A stretch of DNA of 64,000 bases from Candidatus Nitromaritima sp. SCGC AAA288-L16 (GCA_000372225.1 AQTY01000001.1:159288-223287), one strand, 5' to 3'; positions 49,993 through 61,704 are shown, counted from the first letter of the stretch. The notes: generated from the letters alone by a model not told the origin. Translations and numbers: made by a program.

Positions 49993-50217
49993 ATTAATTA
50001 AAACAAAAAGTATCCCCAGATTTTTTATTCATCACAACTGTTTAATCCAGATATAATAAATTCATTAACAATTATAACTTCGATCGTAGAATAGTGATCT
50101 TTTTATTGTGTTTTTGGGTTCCGCGTATACTTTTATCATAGCAATACTCTCCACAACCAGAACACTTTAACAAAGTCTAAATAATTTAGCTATATCATCT
50201 AATTTCTTTATTGAATT

Positions 50218-51483
50218 ATGTCAATCAATATTATCGATAGATACATTCTTAGAGAGTTGATCAAAATATTCCTAATTACAGTCGGCGCGTTAACAACGGT
50301 CCTATATTTAGATAAGTTTTTATTCATCGCCGAAAATATTGTTAATCGTGGGGTTTCAATCATGGAGGTATTTCTCATAATGATTTATATATCTCCTTCA
50401 TACTTGGCTCTTACTGTTCCCATTAGCGTTCTGGTCGCATCTGTGGCAACCTTTAATCAGTTTTCGGCATCTAACGAATGGGTTGCCATGAAATCTTGTC
50501 ACTTAAGTTTTATGCAAACCATGCGGCCTGTCCTTATATTCTCAATTTTCACATATATCGTAGCCGTTGTTATTATGTTATATGCATTGCCTTGGGGTAA
50601 TTTCGCATACAAACAAAAAACTTATGAAATCATTAAAAATCGCGCCGACATAAATATCAAACCCAATGTATTAAATTATGATTTTAAGGATTTGGTTATT
50701 CTTGCAAAAAAACGTGAAAAAAAATTTCAGTTTAGAGATATATTGATAGCTCACACAACTAAATCGAATTCACCTAAAATAATAACGGCAAATCAAGCAA
50801 TAATTCGCCCTAATATAGAATCATTAAAAATTCGACTAGAGTTAACAAGTGGTACGATACACGAATTAGGGGACAAGTTAAGCGAATATCAAACGATAAA
50901 CTTTGATACATATGAGCTAAACCTAAGTCTTCCTAGCACAGCCAAACTGGAAAAAGAGGCTCTGATAGGCCACCGTGAATTATCAATTAATTTACTTCTT
51001 AAGCAAATTAAGGATTTTGAAAAAAAAGGCCTGCCGACATTTTCCGCAAAGGTCGAACTCAGTAAAAAGTTTGCAATTCCCTTCACTTGTTTACTATTTG
51101 GTCTACTGGGAGCTCCACTTGGTATACATTCAAGCAGAGGTGGAAAGTCAGGAAGTTTTGCCACTTCGATTATGGTAATTCTTCTTTATTATATGGGGTT
51201 AATATTCGCACAAAATATGGGGAAATCGGGACAAATAGAACCTTACTCCTCTATCTGGATTCCAAATATAATTATATTTAGCATCATTGTCTACACATCA
51301 CATAAAATGCAAAAAGACCTTCCATTTAATTTTACAAATAGAATAGTTGACAACCTATGTACAATCCACAATCTTTTATCTCCTTTTTACTTAAAACTTC
51401 TCCCTCATACAGACAATAATCGAATGAAATTATTGAAGTATGAGGCAGGCAGACAGGCCAACGAAAAAAACACTAAAAAATAA
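50218..51483 (+). CDS. LptF/LptG-family lipopolysaccharide export permease
   Basis: 421 residues of the YjgP/YjgQ family. Three N-terminal helices (YILRELIKIFLITVGALTTV onward), a periplasmic beta-jellyroll around residues 140-260, and three C-terminal helices (SKKFAIPFTCLLFGLLGAPL, then GGKSGSFATSIMVILLYYMG) fit LptF/LptG. The protein forms the membrane part of LptB2FG that extracts lipopolysaccharide. Position alone does not say LptF or LptG; the other is not in the window. ATG 50218. Preceded by a 225-base divergent gap with lipA. Confidence 0.88.
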   Translation: MSINIIDRYILRELIKIFLITVGALTTVLYLDKFLFIAENIVNRGVSIMEVFLIMIYISPSYLALTVPISVLVASVATFNQFSASNEWVAMKSCHLSFMQTMRPVLIFSIFTYIVAVVIMLYALPWGNFAYKQKTYEIIKNRADINIKPNVLNYDFKDLVILAKKREKKFQFRDILIAHTTKSNSPKIITANQAIIRPNIESLKIRLELTSGTIHELGDKLSEYQTINFDTYELNLSLPSTAKLEKEALIGHRELSINLLLKQIKDFEKKGLPTFSAKVELSKKFAIPFTCLLFGLLGAPLGIHSSRGGKSGSFATSIMVILLYYMGLIFAQNMGKSGQIEPYSSIWIPNIIIFSIIVYTSHKMQKDLPFNFTNRIVDNLCTIHNLLSPFYLKLLPHTDNNRMKLLKYEAGRQANEKNTKK

Positions 51484-51544
51484 GTTCACCTTAAGTCAAA
51501 GTCAAAGGAAGAATAATAAATATTTAAAAAAAGATTAGTTTATA

Positions 51545-53197
<1,653 letters not shown>

Positions 53198-53224
53198 TCA
53201 GTAAATATCAACAAGGTTTTCCCG

Positions 53225-54010
53225 TTACTTTTTTTTAACTATATTTTTTACAATTTTTTCTATATCACTAGGTCGATCTACCCCAATAGAATTTTGTTTA
53301 GTTTCAACTACCTGAATTGAATATCTATTTTCAAGAATGCGCAACTGCTCTAATTTTTCTATATTTTCCAACCGCGATGTTTTCATATTTGAAAATTGTA
53401 GTAAAAATGACTTCTTATAAGCATATATTCCGATATGCTTATGTCCTAAAACCATCTGATTAACACCCATTTGGCTATCTGTAGTTGAGCTATCCATAGA
53501 TTCAAAATCCCGGTTATATGGAATTGGAGCTCGTGTAAAATATAAAGCAAATCCTGAGTCATCAACAACTACTTTACAAATATCCGGATCAAGTATTTCA
53601 GAGGAACTGGTAATAGCAGTCATAAGAGTAGACACAGCCAATTCACCTGAATCGAGTAAAGGTTTTATAACAAGGTCAATATTTTCTGGAGGAATTAAGG
53701 GCTCGTCACCTTGAATATTTACGACAATATCACACTCTATTTTTTTTGCTACCTCTGCTACTCGATCGGTTCCAGATTGATGGTTCGGCGAAGTCATAAC
53801 TACCTTGCCTCCAAAACCAATAACCACATCATAAATACGTTTATCGTCAGTAGCAATGACAACCTCGGTGACTAGACTGGATTTTTGAACTTGCTCTGAA
53901 ACCCATTGAACCATTGGTTTGCCTAGAATATCTGCAATCGGTTTTCCTGGAAACCGAACCGATGCCCACCTAACTGGGATAACAGCCAATATTTTTTCAT
54001 TAGTAGGCAT
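53225..54010 (-). CDS. kdsB: 3-deoxy-manno-octulosonate cytidylyltransferase
   Basis: 261 residues. It activates KDO to CMP-KDO for the lipopolysaccharide core. Typical blocks are AVIPVRWASVRFPGKPIADI at the N-terminus, GKPMVQWVSEQV, EVVIATDDKRIYDVV, MTSPNHQSGTDRVAEVAKKI, VNIQGDEPLIPPENID, and ALYFTRAPIPYNRD. The ATG overlaps the end of the upstream sugar transferase gene by 11 bases, and pyrG follows 45 bases on. KdsA and KdsC are not in the window. Confidence 0.95.
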   Translation of the reverse strand: MPTNEKILAVIPVRWASVRFPGKPIADILGKPMVQWVSEQVQKSSLVTEVVIATDDKRIYDVVIGFGGKVVMTSPNHQSGTDRVAEVAKKIECDIVVNIQGDEPLIPPENIDLVIKPLLDSGELAVSTLMTAITSSSEILDPDICKVVVDDSGFALYFTRAPIPYNRDFESMDSSTTDSQMGVNQMVLGHKHIGIYAYKKSFLLQFSNMKTSRLENIEKLEQLRILENRYSIQVVETKQNSIGVDRPSDIEKIVKNIVKKK

Positions 54011-55406
54011 GCGGATTCACAAATCCCTTCCAAAAGGTCATAAAAATAATTTTTAAATCCAGCAGTAGCGACCAGTGCTTAATATAATACAAGTCAAACT
54101 CAATTCGCTTATCTAGAGAGGTATTTCCTCTCCAACCATTGACCTGAGCCCAACCCGTAAGTCCAGCCTTCATTTTTAATCGAAGCATATATTTTGGGAT
54201 TGATTTTTTAAATTCCTCTACAAACACTTGCCTTTCAGGGCGCGGACCAACTAAACTCATATCTCCCATAAGTACGTTAAATAATTGCGGCAGCTCATCT
54301 ATACTAGTTTTTCTAAGGAATGTCCCTAAACGAGTTCTACGATCATCTCCCTTGCTTGCCCATATAGGCCCCGTTTCATCTTCTGCGTCCACTTGCATAG
54401 AACGAAATTTAAGCATTTCAAAAATATTTCCATCCAATCCTACACGTTTCTGTCTGTAGAGAATTGATCCTGCCGACTCAAATTTTATTATAATTGCAAG
54501 AAGTATTAGTAATGGACTACTTACAATAATAAAAATAGATGAAAAAATAATATCAGAGAATCGCTTTACCACATTATTCCAACCATGAAGGGGTGATTCA
54601 GCAAGGTTTACAATAGGCAAACCGTCTAAATCCTCCACCCCAGACAGAAGATTCATAAACTTAACTAAATCGGGAACAACTTTAATATCCACTGTTTCTT
54701 CACCAAGAGAATCAAGCACTGCTTCCATCTCGTCATGCGCGTTTAGTGGGAGAGCTATAAACAACTGATCAATCCCATATTTATGAATGACTGCAGATAT
54801 TTCATTTAATGTTCCAATAACCCGTACCCCTCCTAACTCGCTATTTACTCTTTCTAGATGGCTGGTCAAAAAACCGACAATATTGAAACCGTACTCTGAA
54901 TGTAAGGATATTTTCTTAGCAACAAACTGTGCTAGATCACCTGTACCGGCAATCAGAGTATGGCGAACATTAAATCCAAGCGATCGTATTTTTTTCAAAA
55001 CCATATGAATCAATAAATGTGAAACAACCATCAAGATAGTCACTAAACAAAAGAAATAAACCGCCACAAACCGAGAAAAATCACCTTCTCGGTAAAAAAA
55101 TGTTACAGCTGCTAGAGTAAGAACTGAAATGGTTGTTACTTTAATAATTTTAAAAAATTTACCACTTAAGGGTTTTCCACGTTGTGGTTGATATAATCCA
55201 CATACTCGAATACTGGACATAAAAACTATCCACACGGGAATCAAAGCTAGCAAATAAATATCTATATCCGGAATTGTATGGCGGGGAGGTGGTCCAAATG
55301 AGGTCTTAAAGTGGATGTAAAATGCAGCTAACCAAGAAAAGGAGATAACAATACTGTCAAAAAAAATTGCTATGGTAAGAAATAATTGACCATGTTTCTT
55401 CAGCAT
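54000..55406 (-). CDS. Undecaprenyl-phosphate sugar-1-phosphate transferase (WcaJ-like)
   Basis: 468 residues. Four or five N-terminal membrane helices (to about residue 140), a Rossmann-like CoA-binding domain (RHTLIAGTGDLAQFVAKKI), another helix near 285-305, and a C-terminal bacterial sugar transferase domain: YRQKRVGLDGNIFEMLKFRS, TSIDELPQLFNVLMGDMSLV, GPRPERQVFVEEF, AGLTGWAQVNGWRG. It loads the first sugar phosphate onto undecaprenyl phosphate for exopolysaccharide or O-unit synthesis; glucose is most usual. Overlaps the glycosyltransferase gene by seven bases and kdsB by 11, so these are coupled. Confidence 0.93.
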   Translation of the reverse strand: MLKKHGQLFLTIAIFFDSIVISFSWLAAFYIHFKTSFGPPPRHTIPDIDIYLLALIPVWIVFMSSIRVCGLYQPQRGKPLSGKFFKIIKVTTISVLTLAAVTFFYREGDFSRFVAVYFFCLVTILMVVSHLLIHMVLKKIRSLGFNVRHTLIAGTGDLAQFVAKKISLHSEYGFNIVGFLTSHLERVNSELGGVRVIGTLNEISAVIHKYGIDQLFIALPLNAHDEMEAVLDSLGEETVDIKVVPDLVKFMNLLSGVEDLDGLPIVNLAESPLHGWNNVVKRFSDIIFSSIFIIVSSPLLILLAIIIKFESAGSILYRQKRVGLDGNIFEMLKFRSMQVDAEDETGPIWASKGDDRRTRLGTFLRKTSIDELPQLFNVLMGDMSLVGPRPERQVFVEEFKKSIPKYMLRLKMKAGLTGWAQVNGWRGNTSLDKRIEFDLYYIKHWSLLLDLKIIFMTFWKGFVNPHAY

Positions 55407-56557
55407 CTATGTTTTTCAAGTCTTTCTTCAATAAACTTTTTAATTCGGTCCGCATAAATAGCAACATCAAACTGCGCTGCGTGTTCTTGTATTTTCTCTG
55501 CGTCAAATTGAGACTCAACCGATTCGAAATGTTGGATTGCTCTAATTAAGTCTTCGGAGGTTTGCTCGTAAAAGAAGACTCCTGTTGGGTTAATTGTCTT
55601 GTTTTCGGGAATTTCAGTATCTGGTCTCCAAGTCTTTCTGTCGGGAATAACTGTTTCTAAAGCCCCACCTCGACCCAACGTGATGACCGGACGCCCCATA
55701 GCTTGCGCTTCTAAAAGTGAGATACCAAAATCTTCCTCCCCGCAAAAAACAAAAGCTCGGCAGCCAGCATAGTGATCGCCAATTGACTTATCATCTAACC
55801 ACCCCTCAAAGCGGATATTTGAACCCGCCATTCTTCGTAACAAATCAGCTTCCTGACCTTCTCCTACAACGACGAAAGGATAACCTAATTTGTTAAAGGC
55901 TTCAACCGCCAAATCCACACGTTTATAAGGCGCAAATGCCGAGACAATTAAAAAATAATCTTTCTTCTTTTCAGCGCTTGGTTTGAACCGTTTTGTTTCG
56001 ACGGGGGGGTGAATAATGGTCGCTCCCTTCAAATAGTATTTTTTGATTCGCTTCTGCACGTGACGGGAATTGGCAATATAATCATCTACTCGACAGCTAG
56101 TTTTAGCATCCCACTGCTGAAGCCACGGTCTTAAGATATTCATAATTGCCCAGGGAATGAAACCAGATTTAACTCTCCCAAAATACTGATCAAATTGGTC
56201 CCATATATAACGCATCGGAGTATGGCAATAGCAGATATGAAGACTTCCAAGTCTCGGCTTAACACTTTTAGCTACGCAATGACTGCTACTTAAAATAAGA
56301 TCATATTTACGAAGATCAAAGGTTTCAATAGCAAATGGCATAAGTGGGAGATAATAACGATATTTTGATTTAACAAAGGGAAGGTTTTGGATAAACGACG
56401 TATGAATAGAGTGAGACTCTATGCTTTGAGAAACGCTACCAGGTATATGTAGGAGAGTGAACAAATCAGCAGAGGGGTAGAGTTTGCACAATACTTCAAG
56501 GCACTTCTCACCACCACGCATCCCTGTAAGCCAGTCATGAACAATTGCAATTTTCAT
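55400..56557 (-). CDS. GT4-family glycosyltransferase
   Basis: 385 residues with two Rossmann domains of the GT-B fold. The N-terminus KIAIVHDWLTGMRGGEKCLE and the C-terminal donor site FCGEEDFGISLLEAQAMGRP with the EX7E pattern are typical of retaining GT4 enzymes. FLIVSAFAPYKRVDLAVEAF opens the second domain. The substrate is unknown, but coupling to the undecaprenyl-phosphate sugar transferase points to surface polysaccharide assembly. First gene of a four-gene run ending in pyrG. Confidence 0.93.
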   Translation of the reverse strand: MKIAIVHDWLTGMRGGEKCLEVLCKLYPSADLFTLLHIPGSVSQSIESHSIHTSFIQNLPFVKSKYRYYLPLMPFAIETFDLRKYDLILSSSHCVAKSVKPRLGSLHICYCHTPMRYIWDQFDQYFGRVKSGFIPWAIMNILRPWLQQWDAKTSCRVDDYIANSRHVQKRIKKYYLKGATIIHPPVETKRFKPSAEKKKDYFLIVSAFAPYKRVDLAVEAFNKLGYPFVVVGEGQEADLLRRMAGSNIRFEGWLDDKSIGDHYAGCRAFVFCGEEDFGISLLEAQAMGRPVITLGRGGALETVIPDRKTWRPDTEIPENKTINPTGVFFYEQTSEDLIRAIQHFESVESQFDAEKIQEHAAQFDVAIYADRIKKFIEERLEKHRC

Positions 56558-56566
56558 TTGTAAAGC

Positions 56567-56630
56567 AAAAAGGCAAAAAGAAAAATACCAGAAGATTAGC
56601 TGCTGGAATATTTTCTTTTTGCCTTTTTTT
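56567..56630 (-). terminator. Strong Rho-independent terminator after the CpoB-like gene
   Basis: On the minus strand, an arm of AAAAAAAGGCAAAAAGAAAA (56630-56611) pairs with TTTTCTTTTTGCCTTTTT (ending 56567). An inner CCAGCAG...CTTCTGG hairpin sits in the loop, giving a long stem ending in a T-rich tail. It follows the CpoB-like gene and lies 10 bases before the glycosyltransferase start, insulating the two. Confidence 0.82.
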
Positions 56631-56648
56631 CACAGGACCTTGTTAGTG

Positions 56649-57599
56649 TCACTGAATATCATTCAACTTCTTTAAAATTTTTCCTCGAACCTCGGTCGGT
56701 GGTTTATTCTTCAGAGCCGACTGAAGAATCTCTACCGCACGACTAGTTTCACCCTTAAGAGAATAAACACGACCTAGCATAAAGCGTGCATCATGAATTT
56801 TATTTCCTCTTGGATATGAATTAATGACTGTTTCAAATTGCGTTATAGCGTCGTCATACATTTCCAGTTTTACATAATTACTTCCAATCCAATATGCTAC
56901 GTTATCTTTTAATCGTTCAGGTGGGCTCGTCAATCCAAAGCTTTGAAACTGAAGAATAGATTCATCATAGTTTCCTGCACGATAAGATGATAGTGCCTGA
57001 TTATATTGTGGTGGGGTAGTGCTTCTGCGACGCGATATTCCCCGCGCTCTGGCATTACTTACTTTTATAGACTTCAAATGGTTTATCTCATCGTTTAAGC
57101 GAGCTACTTGAAGTTTAAGCTCTTCAACTTCAGGCTCTAAATATTCCGATTGCACAGACACGGCTGAAAGACTTCCCTCTAATTGTTCCTGCGTTGCGTT
57201 GATTTTGGGGCCCAGAGAACTAAGAACTTCTTCTAATTCACGTACTTTACTTATGAGCGCTTCTTGTTGAGTTTGCAGAGTACCGACGTCACCTTTTAAT
57301 TCATTTTTATCTGTGCGCTGATCTACACTGGCAAAATCATCATCTTCATCTAACGCAAAGTCATCATCAACGTTTTCCCCACCTTCTTCAAAAAAATCGT
57401 CTTCGCCCCCACCGGATGCCTGCTCATTATCTTCAAACGGAAAATCTTCTTCAAAAGCAAGGTCATCCTCATTTTCTACCCATGGGATATAACTGCATCC
57501 ACCCAAAAGCATTGAACCTGCAATTATTAAAGTTAAAAATACTTGCAACATTCGATTGAAATGGGGCATTAACTTAGTTTCTCTATTAAGTTCACTCAT
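56649..57599 (-). CDS. CpoB/YbgF-like lipoprotein with coiled coil and TPRs
   Basis: 316 residues. The N-terminal signal (FLTLIIAGSMLLGGC) carries a lipobox with the lipidated cysteine near residue 35. An extremely acidic stretch (EDDFFEEGGENVDDDFALDE) follows, then a coiled coil (about 105-185), then TPR repeats at the C-terminus (YNQALSSYRAGNYDESILQF; AYWIGSNYVKLEMYDDAITQ). This order resembles YbgF/CpoB of the Tol-Pal system, though no tol or pal gene is here. AAGG lies eight bases before ATG 57599. Likely periplasmic, coordinating envelope synthesis. Confidence 0.78.
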   Translation of the reverse strand: MSELNRETKLMPHFNRMLQVFLTLIIAGSMLLGGCSYIPWVENEDDLAFEEDFPFEDNEQASGGGEDDFFEEGGENVDDDFALDEDDDFASVDQRTDKNELKGDVGTLQTQQEALISKVRELEEVLSSLGPKINATQEQLEGSLSAVSVQSEYLEPEVEELKLQVARLNDEINHLKSIKVSNARARGISRRRSTTPPQYNQALSSYRAGNYDESILQFQSFGLTSPPERLKDNVAYWIGSNYVKLEMYDDAITQFETVINSYPRGNKIHDARFMLGRVYSLKGETSRAVEILQSALKNKPPTEVRGKILKKLNDIQ

Positions 57600-57937
57600 T
57601 ACATAGACCTTGTCAAGAAATTGGCATTCGTTACTTTTAACAGGTTGTTAGAGCAAAGTTCATGCCAATAGTAAAAAAACGGCATTAACAACTAATATTA
57701 ATAACTTATCCCTTTAATTTCAACACACTATATTTATTTAAAGAGCCCATGTCAAGCTTATACAAAGACTACAAAGTGTTTTCAAATCGTAATATTCCTT
57801 CATTTTCTATCGATAAATCAAAGCTTTAACATTAGAACTATTTCCCAAAGAAGAAATCGTGGCCTTAAAAATATTTTTTCAAAATGAGGGTCATGAGTTC
57901 TAGCAATATTTCAAATATTACAAAAATCTTTAAAAAA
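57600..57937. other. Intergenic region, no gene seen
   Basis: About 340 AT-rich bases between the CpoB-like gene and the end of nifS, both minus. It probably holds the CpoB-like gene's promoter. No hairpin terminator for nifS, RNA gene or small frame was convincing. Confidence 0.6.
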
Positions 57938-59092
57938 CTATGAGGATTTTCTTCGGCTAAGTAGAACTGCCTTAGCGAGGGCTTTCACCACAAAGTCAAT
58001 ATCCTCAAGAGTGTTTACCCACCCCAAACTAAAGCGTAATGAAGAATTAATCATAGAAAGAGGCAAACGCATTGCCGAAAGAACCTTTGAAGGCATACCA
58101 GTTCCAGAACTACACGCCGACCCAGTTGAAACCGATATCCCTTCCATATCTAATGCTATCATCAATGCTTCTCCATCAGCCCCCTCAAACCCGCAACTCA
58201 AAGTATTCGGAAGGTAATTTTTACCACATCCAAAATATTCAACATTTGGGATAACTTCGTCAATTCTTTTTCGCAATAGGTCCCGCAATTTTGTCAACTC
58301 TTCTAGCTTCCCATTATTTATACGATCTCGAGCTATTTGGCATGCTTTACCAAAACCGACAATACCAGGAACATTTTCTGTCCCTCCACGGCGTTTTTTT
58401 TCCTGCCCACCCCCACAAACAGGAGAAAAAAGTGCGGGTGTACCTCGCTTAACAAATAATGCCCCTACTCCCTTGGGTCCATATATTTTATGAGATGATA
58501 TTGAAAGAAGATCTACAGGCAAAGCACTCACATTAACTGCCACCTTGCCAACGCTTTGCACTGCATCGGTATGAAACAAGCCCCCTGTTTTTTGAACAAG
58601 GTTTCCTATCTCATTAATATTCTGCAAAGTTCCAACTTCACTATTAGCGTGCTGAATCGTTGCCAAGGTAGTTGATTCTGTAAGAACACTTTCAATTTTC
58701 TTCGGATCAACCCGGCCAGCATCATCCACTGGTAAATAATCCACATGAAAATCTAAAGATTCAAGCTGTTTCAAAGGGTTAAGTATTGCAGCATGCTCCA
58801 CCTCACATGTCACAATATCTCGCCGCTTACTGTTTGACGCGAGAGCAACGCCGAGAATTGCAAAATTATTCGATTCTGATCCGCCGCTGGTAAATACTAT
58901 CTCATCCGGTCTCGCACCAATAAGTTCCGCAACCTGTTCCCTAGACTCGTCAAGAGAAACGCGTGCTGCCCTTCCCTCCGAATGAACGCTAGAAGGATTT
59001 CCAAACTTATCTTTATAAAATGGTAGCATCACATCCAACACTTCTGGCAAAACAGGAGTTGTCGCATTGTGATCAAGGTAAATTTTATGCAA
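57938..59092 (-). CDS. nifS: Cysteine desulfurase
   Basis: 384 residues, class I (NifS/IscS). It removes sulfur from cysteine for Fe-S clusters and thiolation. Blocks are YLDHNATTPVLPEVL at the N-terminus, FTSGGSESNNFAILGV, TIQHANSEVGTLQNI, the PLP lysine in SISSHKIYGPKGVGALF, and the sulfur-accepting cysteine in STGSACSSGTGMPSKVLSA. The start is TTG 59092, preceded by GAGAG at seven bases; there is no in-frame ATG before the conserved start. It follows cysE by 60 bases, linking cysteine synthesis to its use. The NifS or IscS name is not settled. Confidence 0.94.
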   Translation of the reverse strand: MHKIYLDHNATTPVLPEVLDVMLPFYKDKFGNPSSVHSEGRAARVSLDESREQVAELIGARPDEIVFTSGGSESNNFAILGVALASNSKRRDIVTCEVEHAAILNPLKQLESLDFHVDYLPVDDAGRVDPKKIESVLTESTTLATIQHANSEVGTLQNINEIGNLVQKTGGLFHTDAVQSVGKVAVNVSALPVDLLSISSHKIYGPKGVGALFVKRGTPALFSPVCGGGQEKKRRGGTENVPGIVGFGKACQIARDRINNGKLEELTKLRDLLRKRIDEVIPNVEYFGCGKNYLPNTLSCGFEGADGEALMIALDMEGISVSTGSACSSGTGMPSKVLSAMRLPLSMINSSLRFSLGWVNTLEDIDFVVKALAKAVLLSRRKSS

Positions 59093-59152
59093 AGTAAAAC
59101 TCTCAGGACAAAAAACTTAGGGGATCTGAAACATTATAGAGCTGAAATTCAG

Positions 59153-59863
59153 TCAGGGTTTGCTGGTCATGGGCCTTTCATCTACAGAAACGGAATCTAT
59201 CTCAGGCTGTTTTCCATCTTCGTAGTTTTTTCTAAGCTCTCGAATTTCTTTTTCCATCTGCGGTAGGCGTTCCAGCATACATTCGATAGCTTTAGCAACG
59301 GGATCAGGAAAAGGATCCTCACCATCAGCACCATCATGCGTGGGAGCTGCACCTGAAAACACGATACGCCCTGGTACGCCAATCACAGTAGAGTACTCTG
59401 GAACATGTTGTAAGACTACAGAACCCGAACCAATCTTTGTATAACTACCAACGCGCGTTGGGCCCAATACCTGAGCTCCTGCACCTATCACAACGTTGTC
59501 ACCAATAGTCGGGTGGCGCTTACCGCTTTTGGTACTTAATCCTCCCAACGTCACACCATGATAAATGAAAACGTTATCGCCAACCTCAGAAGTTTCACCA
59601 ATTACTACTCCCATCCCATGATCTATAAAAAACCTCTTACCTATAACGGCAGCTGGGTGTATTTCTATGCCCGTCAACCAACGCATAAAATATGATATAA
59701 ATCGAGCCAAAAAGTTAAACTTTAGCCCCCACAATACATGGGCTAGCCGATAGCCAATCAAGGCATGAACACCCGGATAAAGTAGAACAACTTCCCAAAA
59801 ATTACGAGCGGCGGGATCTTTTTCAATAGCTACTTCAATGTCCTCCCTAATCAATTTAAGCAT
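59153..59863 (-). CDS. cysE: Serine O-acetyltransferase
   Basis: 236 residues. It acetylates serine with acetyl-CoA, the committed step to cysteine. An alpha-helical N-terminus ([20 protein letters not shown]) is followed by a left-handed beta-helix of hexapeptide repeats: [60 protein letters not shown]. The catalytic His of DHGMG and of YHGVTLGG are present. ATG 59863. In an operon with the downstream desulfurase. The C-terminal tail of about 50 residues is unlike E. coli CysE and may not carry the feedback region. Confidence 0.95.
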   Translation of the reverse strand: MLKLIREDIEVAIEKDPAARNFWEVVLLYPGVHALIGYRLAHVLWGLKFNFLARFISYFMRWLTGIEIHPAAVIGKRFFIDHGMGVVIGETSEVGDNVFIYHGVTLGGLSTKSGKRHPTIGDNVVIGAGAQVLGPTRVGSYTKIGSGSVVLQHVPEYSTVIGVPGRIVFSGAAPTHDGADGEDPFPDPVAKAIECMLERLPQMEKEIRELRKNYEDGKQPEIDSVSVDERPMTSKP

Positions 59864-60170
59864 AAGACTCTCCGTTCAATATCATATATATATCATCTAA
59901 ATTGTAGTCTATCTCAAAGTAGAGTTGCAACTGGAATTCATTAAAATCCATAGAGTTGTACCAAAAATAAGTTTTTTTACAAATATGAATATTGGAAGTT
60001 TTAATGCGCAAACAAGTGAGTTAGACCTGACAGCTAGAGTAAAAGGAAGGGAGCTTCAGATCTCTCTCCATCAGGAGAATAAACGGGTGCGTTTGGTCTG
60101 GAGACCAAGTAATTCTCGCAGGTGAACTCCAATAACAGGACATATCTACTTAAAATGAAGATAAATAAAT
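59864..60170. other. Intergenic region, no supported gene
   Basis: About 307 bases upstream of cysE and downstream of the unknown exported-protein gene. A plus-strand frame of 66 codons (TTG start, 59925-60125) has no ribosome site and no family match. A GGTCTGGAGACC palindrome lies near 60095-60106. The cysE promoter should be here. Confidence 0.55.
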
Positions 60171-60833
60171 CTAAAAATCTCCATCTTTGATCTTAAACAC
60201 ATCAGGATCTTCAGGTTTTTCTATATAAGCAAGAGTAAGGGTTATATTTTCACCGGCTTCACCATCCTTATTTTTTGGATTGCTCAATAATAACCGAGCG
60301 GCCCGGCCCTTCTTATCCTTTCCTTGAAAAACCAAAATGACTCCTTCTCCGAGTTGAGCATTCAAGGCAAATCCATTTTTTTGATATTTTTTCTGCGCAA
60401 AATAATTACGCAATTGGTTAGCGGTCGACACAACTGCTTCAGCGTTAGGTTTTTTCTGAATGGGCCTTCCCCATGTAACATTGACATGAATTAGTCTTTT
60501 TGTTTTGTACCCAAGGATATAAAAAACCTTAGAGGGCCCACTTCCAGCTAAGAGATCTCTAATATCAATTCCAAGGGTAACCGTTTTTTCTTGTTGATTT
60601 ATTACACGAGAAACACCACTCTTATTAATCTTAAAGTCTTTTTTGATTGCTCTAAGAACATCATCTTCTTTATACCCAAACTTGGCGGACCGAAATCCAT
60701 CAATAACAGCCCATTCTTGAGAAGCCCCTGTAACAGGGCCTTTGGCCGCACCTGCCATTCTTGAAAATAAAACTACGAAAAATATAATTAAAACAAATCG
60801 CACTACTTGTTTCATTGAGTTGATCTTAAGCAT
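60171..60833 (-). CDS. Exported protein of unknown function
   Basis: About 220 residues from ATG 60833, which has AGGAG nine bases upstream; the frame extends to 60887 but the added residues look non-coding. A signal peptide (VVRFVLIIFFVVLFSRMAGA) is followed by a mature domain with no known family: FRSAKFGYKEDDVLRAIKKD looks like a small beta-alpha periplasmic module, and the end is rich in Lys, Gly and Asp. It is last in a run after scpA (100 bases), so it may be co-transcribed with scpA and rsmE. Confidence 0.7.
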   Translation of the reverse strand: MLKINSMKQVVRFVLIIFFVVLFSRMAGAAKGPVTGASQEWAVIDGFRSAKFGYKEDDVLRAIKKDFKINKSGVSRVINQQEKTVTLGIDIRDLLAGSGPSKVFYILGYKTKRLIHVNVTWGRPIQKKPNAEAVVSTANQLRNYFAQKKYQKNGFALNAQLGEGVILVFQGKDKKGRAARLLLSNPKNKDGEAGENITLTLAYIEKPEDPDVFKIKDGDF

Positions 60834-60933
60834 TTGCATGATCTCCTGCGACATTAGACATAAAAAATAAATACCATAAAAAATCACAACAAACTATCTT
60901 GTCAGGAATGAATAGTCACTCTATGGCAAGAGT

Positions 60934-61704
60934 TTACTCTTCTTCCGCTTTATAGAATTCTTTTAATATTATCTTCTGAGCCTCACGATCCACGGCTACA
61001 TATATACGAATTGCATCAAATTGTCGGGACTGTTGACTGCAAATCAGTTGCATACGCATAAGCTCCAGAATAGCTAAAAAGGTAACTATAATCTCCTGCT
61101 TCGTATTAAGAGTCGTAAAAAGAGAATCGAAGGTAACGGTCTCAGACGCATTTAATATTTCTAAAATATCACCAATACAATCAGAAACCGAAAGAGTAGT
61201 AACTTTAATCTCATAATTTTTTTTAAAAGATTTTTCTTTGAGAACTTTTTGAAATGCTGTTAACAGATCGAATACGTTAGCCTCAATCAACAATTCTTGT
61301 TCAGAGTTATCCAGCACGACTTCACCAGTTCGGGTAAATAGTTGTTGCTGGTTATATTCTTTTTGCCTCAACTCAAATGCCGCTTCCTTATAACGTTGAT
61401 ATTCAAGCAGGCGACGCACCAGTTCTGCACGCGGATCCTCTCCTGCAGCCGCTAATGCGTCCTCTTCGGTTTCCGGAATTGGAAGAAGTGTTCTAGATTT
61501 TATTTTTGCAAGCTCAGCAGCCATGACCAAATATTCCCCTACCATTTCCAAGTTTATCTCACTTAAAAGATCAAGGTAAGTCAAGTATTGTCTGGTAATT
61601 TCTGCAATAGGAATATCATAGACATCCATTTTCTGCTCTTTAATAAGATGGAGCAGCAGATCCAAGGGGCCTTCAAATATATCTAGGTTGCATTGATAGT
61701 TCAT
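60934..61704 (-). CDS. scpA: Segregation and condensation protein A
   Basis: 256 residues. The kleisin subunit bridging SMC heads in the bacterial condensin. The N-terminal block NLDIFEGPLDLLLHLIKEQK and IPIAEITRQYLTYLDLL, then EYLVMAAELAKIKSRTLLPI and the C-terminal winged helix (TFLAILELMRMQLICSQQSR) are diagnostic. ATG 61704. ScpB and Smc are not in the window. It follows rsmE by 87 bases on the same strand. Confidence 0.95.
   Translation of the reverse strand: MNYQCNLDIFEGPLDLLLHLIKEQKMDVYDIPIAEITRQYLTYLDLLSEINLEMVGEYLVMAAELAKIKSRTLLPIPETEEDALAAAGEDPRAELVRRLLEYQRYKEAAFELRQKEYNQQQLFTRTGEVVLDNSEQELLIEANVFDLLTAFQKVLKEKSFKKNYEIKVTTLSVSDCIGDILEILNASETVTFDSLFTTLNTKQEIIVTFLAILELMRMQLICSQQSRQFDAIRIYVAVDREAQKIILKEFYKAEEE

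Noticed and set aside
59925..60125. A 66-codon plus-strand frame with TTG start
   Set aside because: No ribosome site at the TTG or at the internal ATG (59985), and no similarity recognised.
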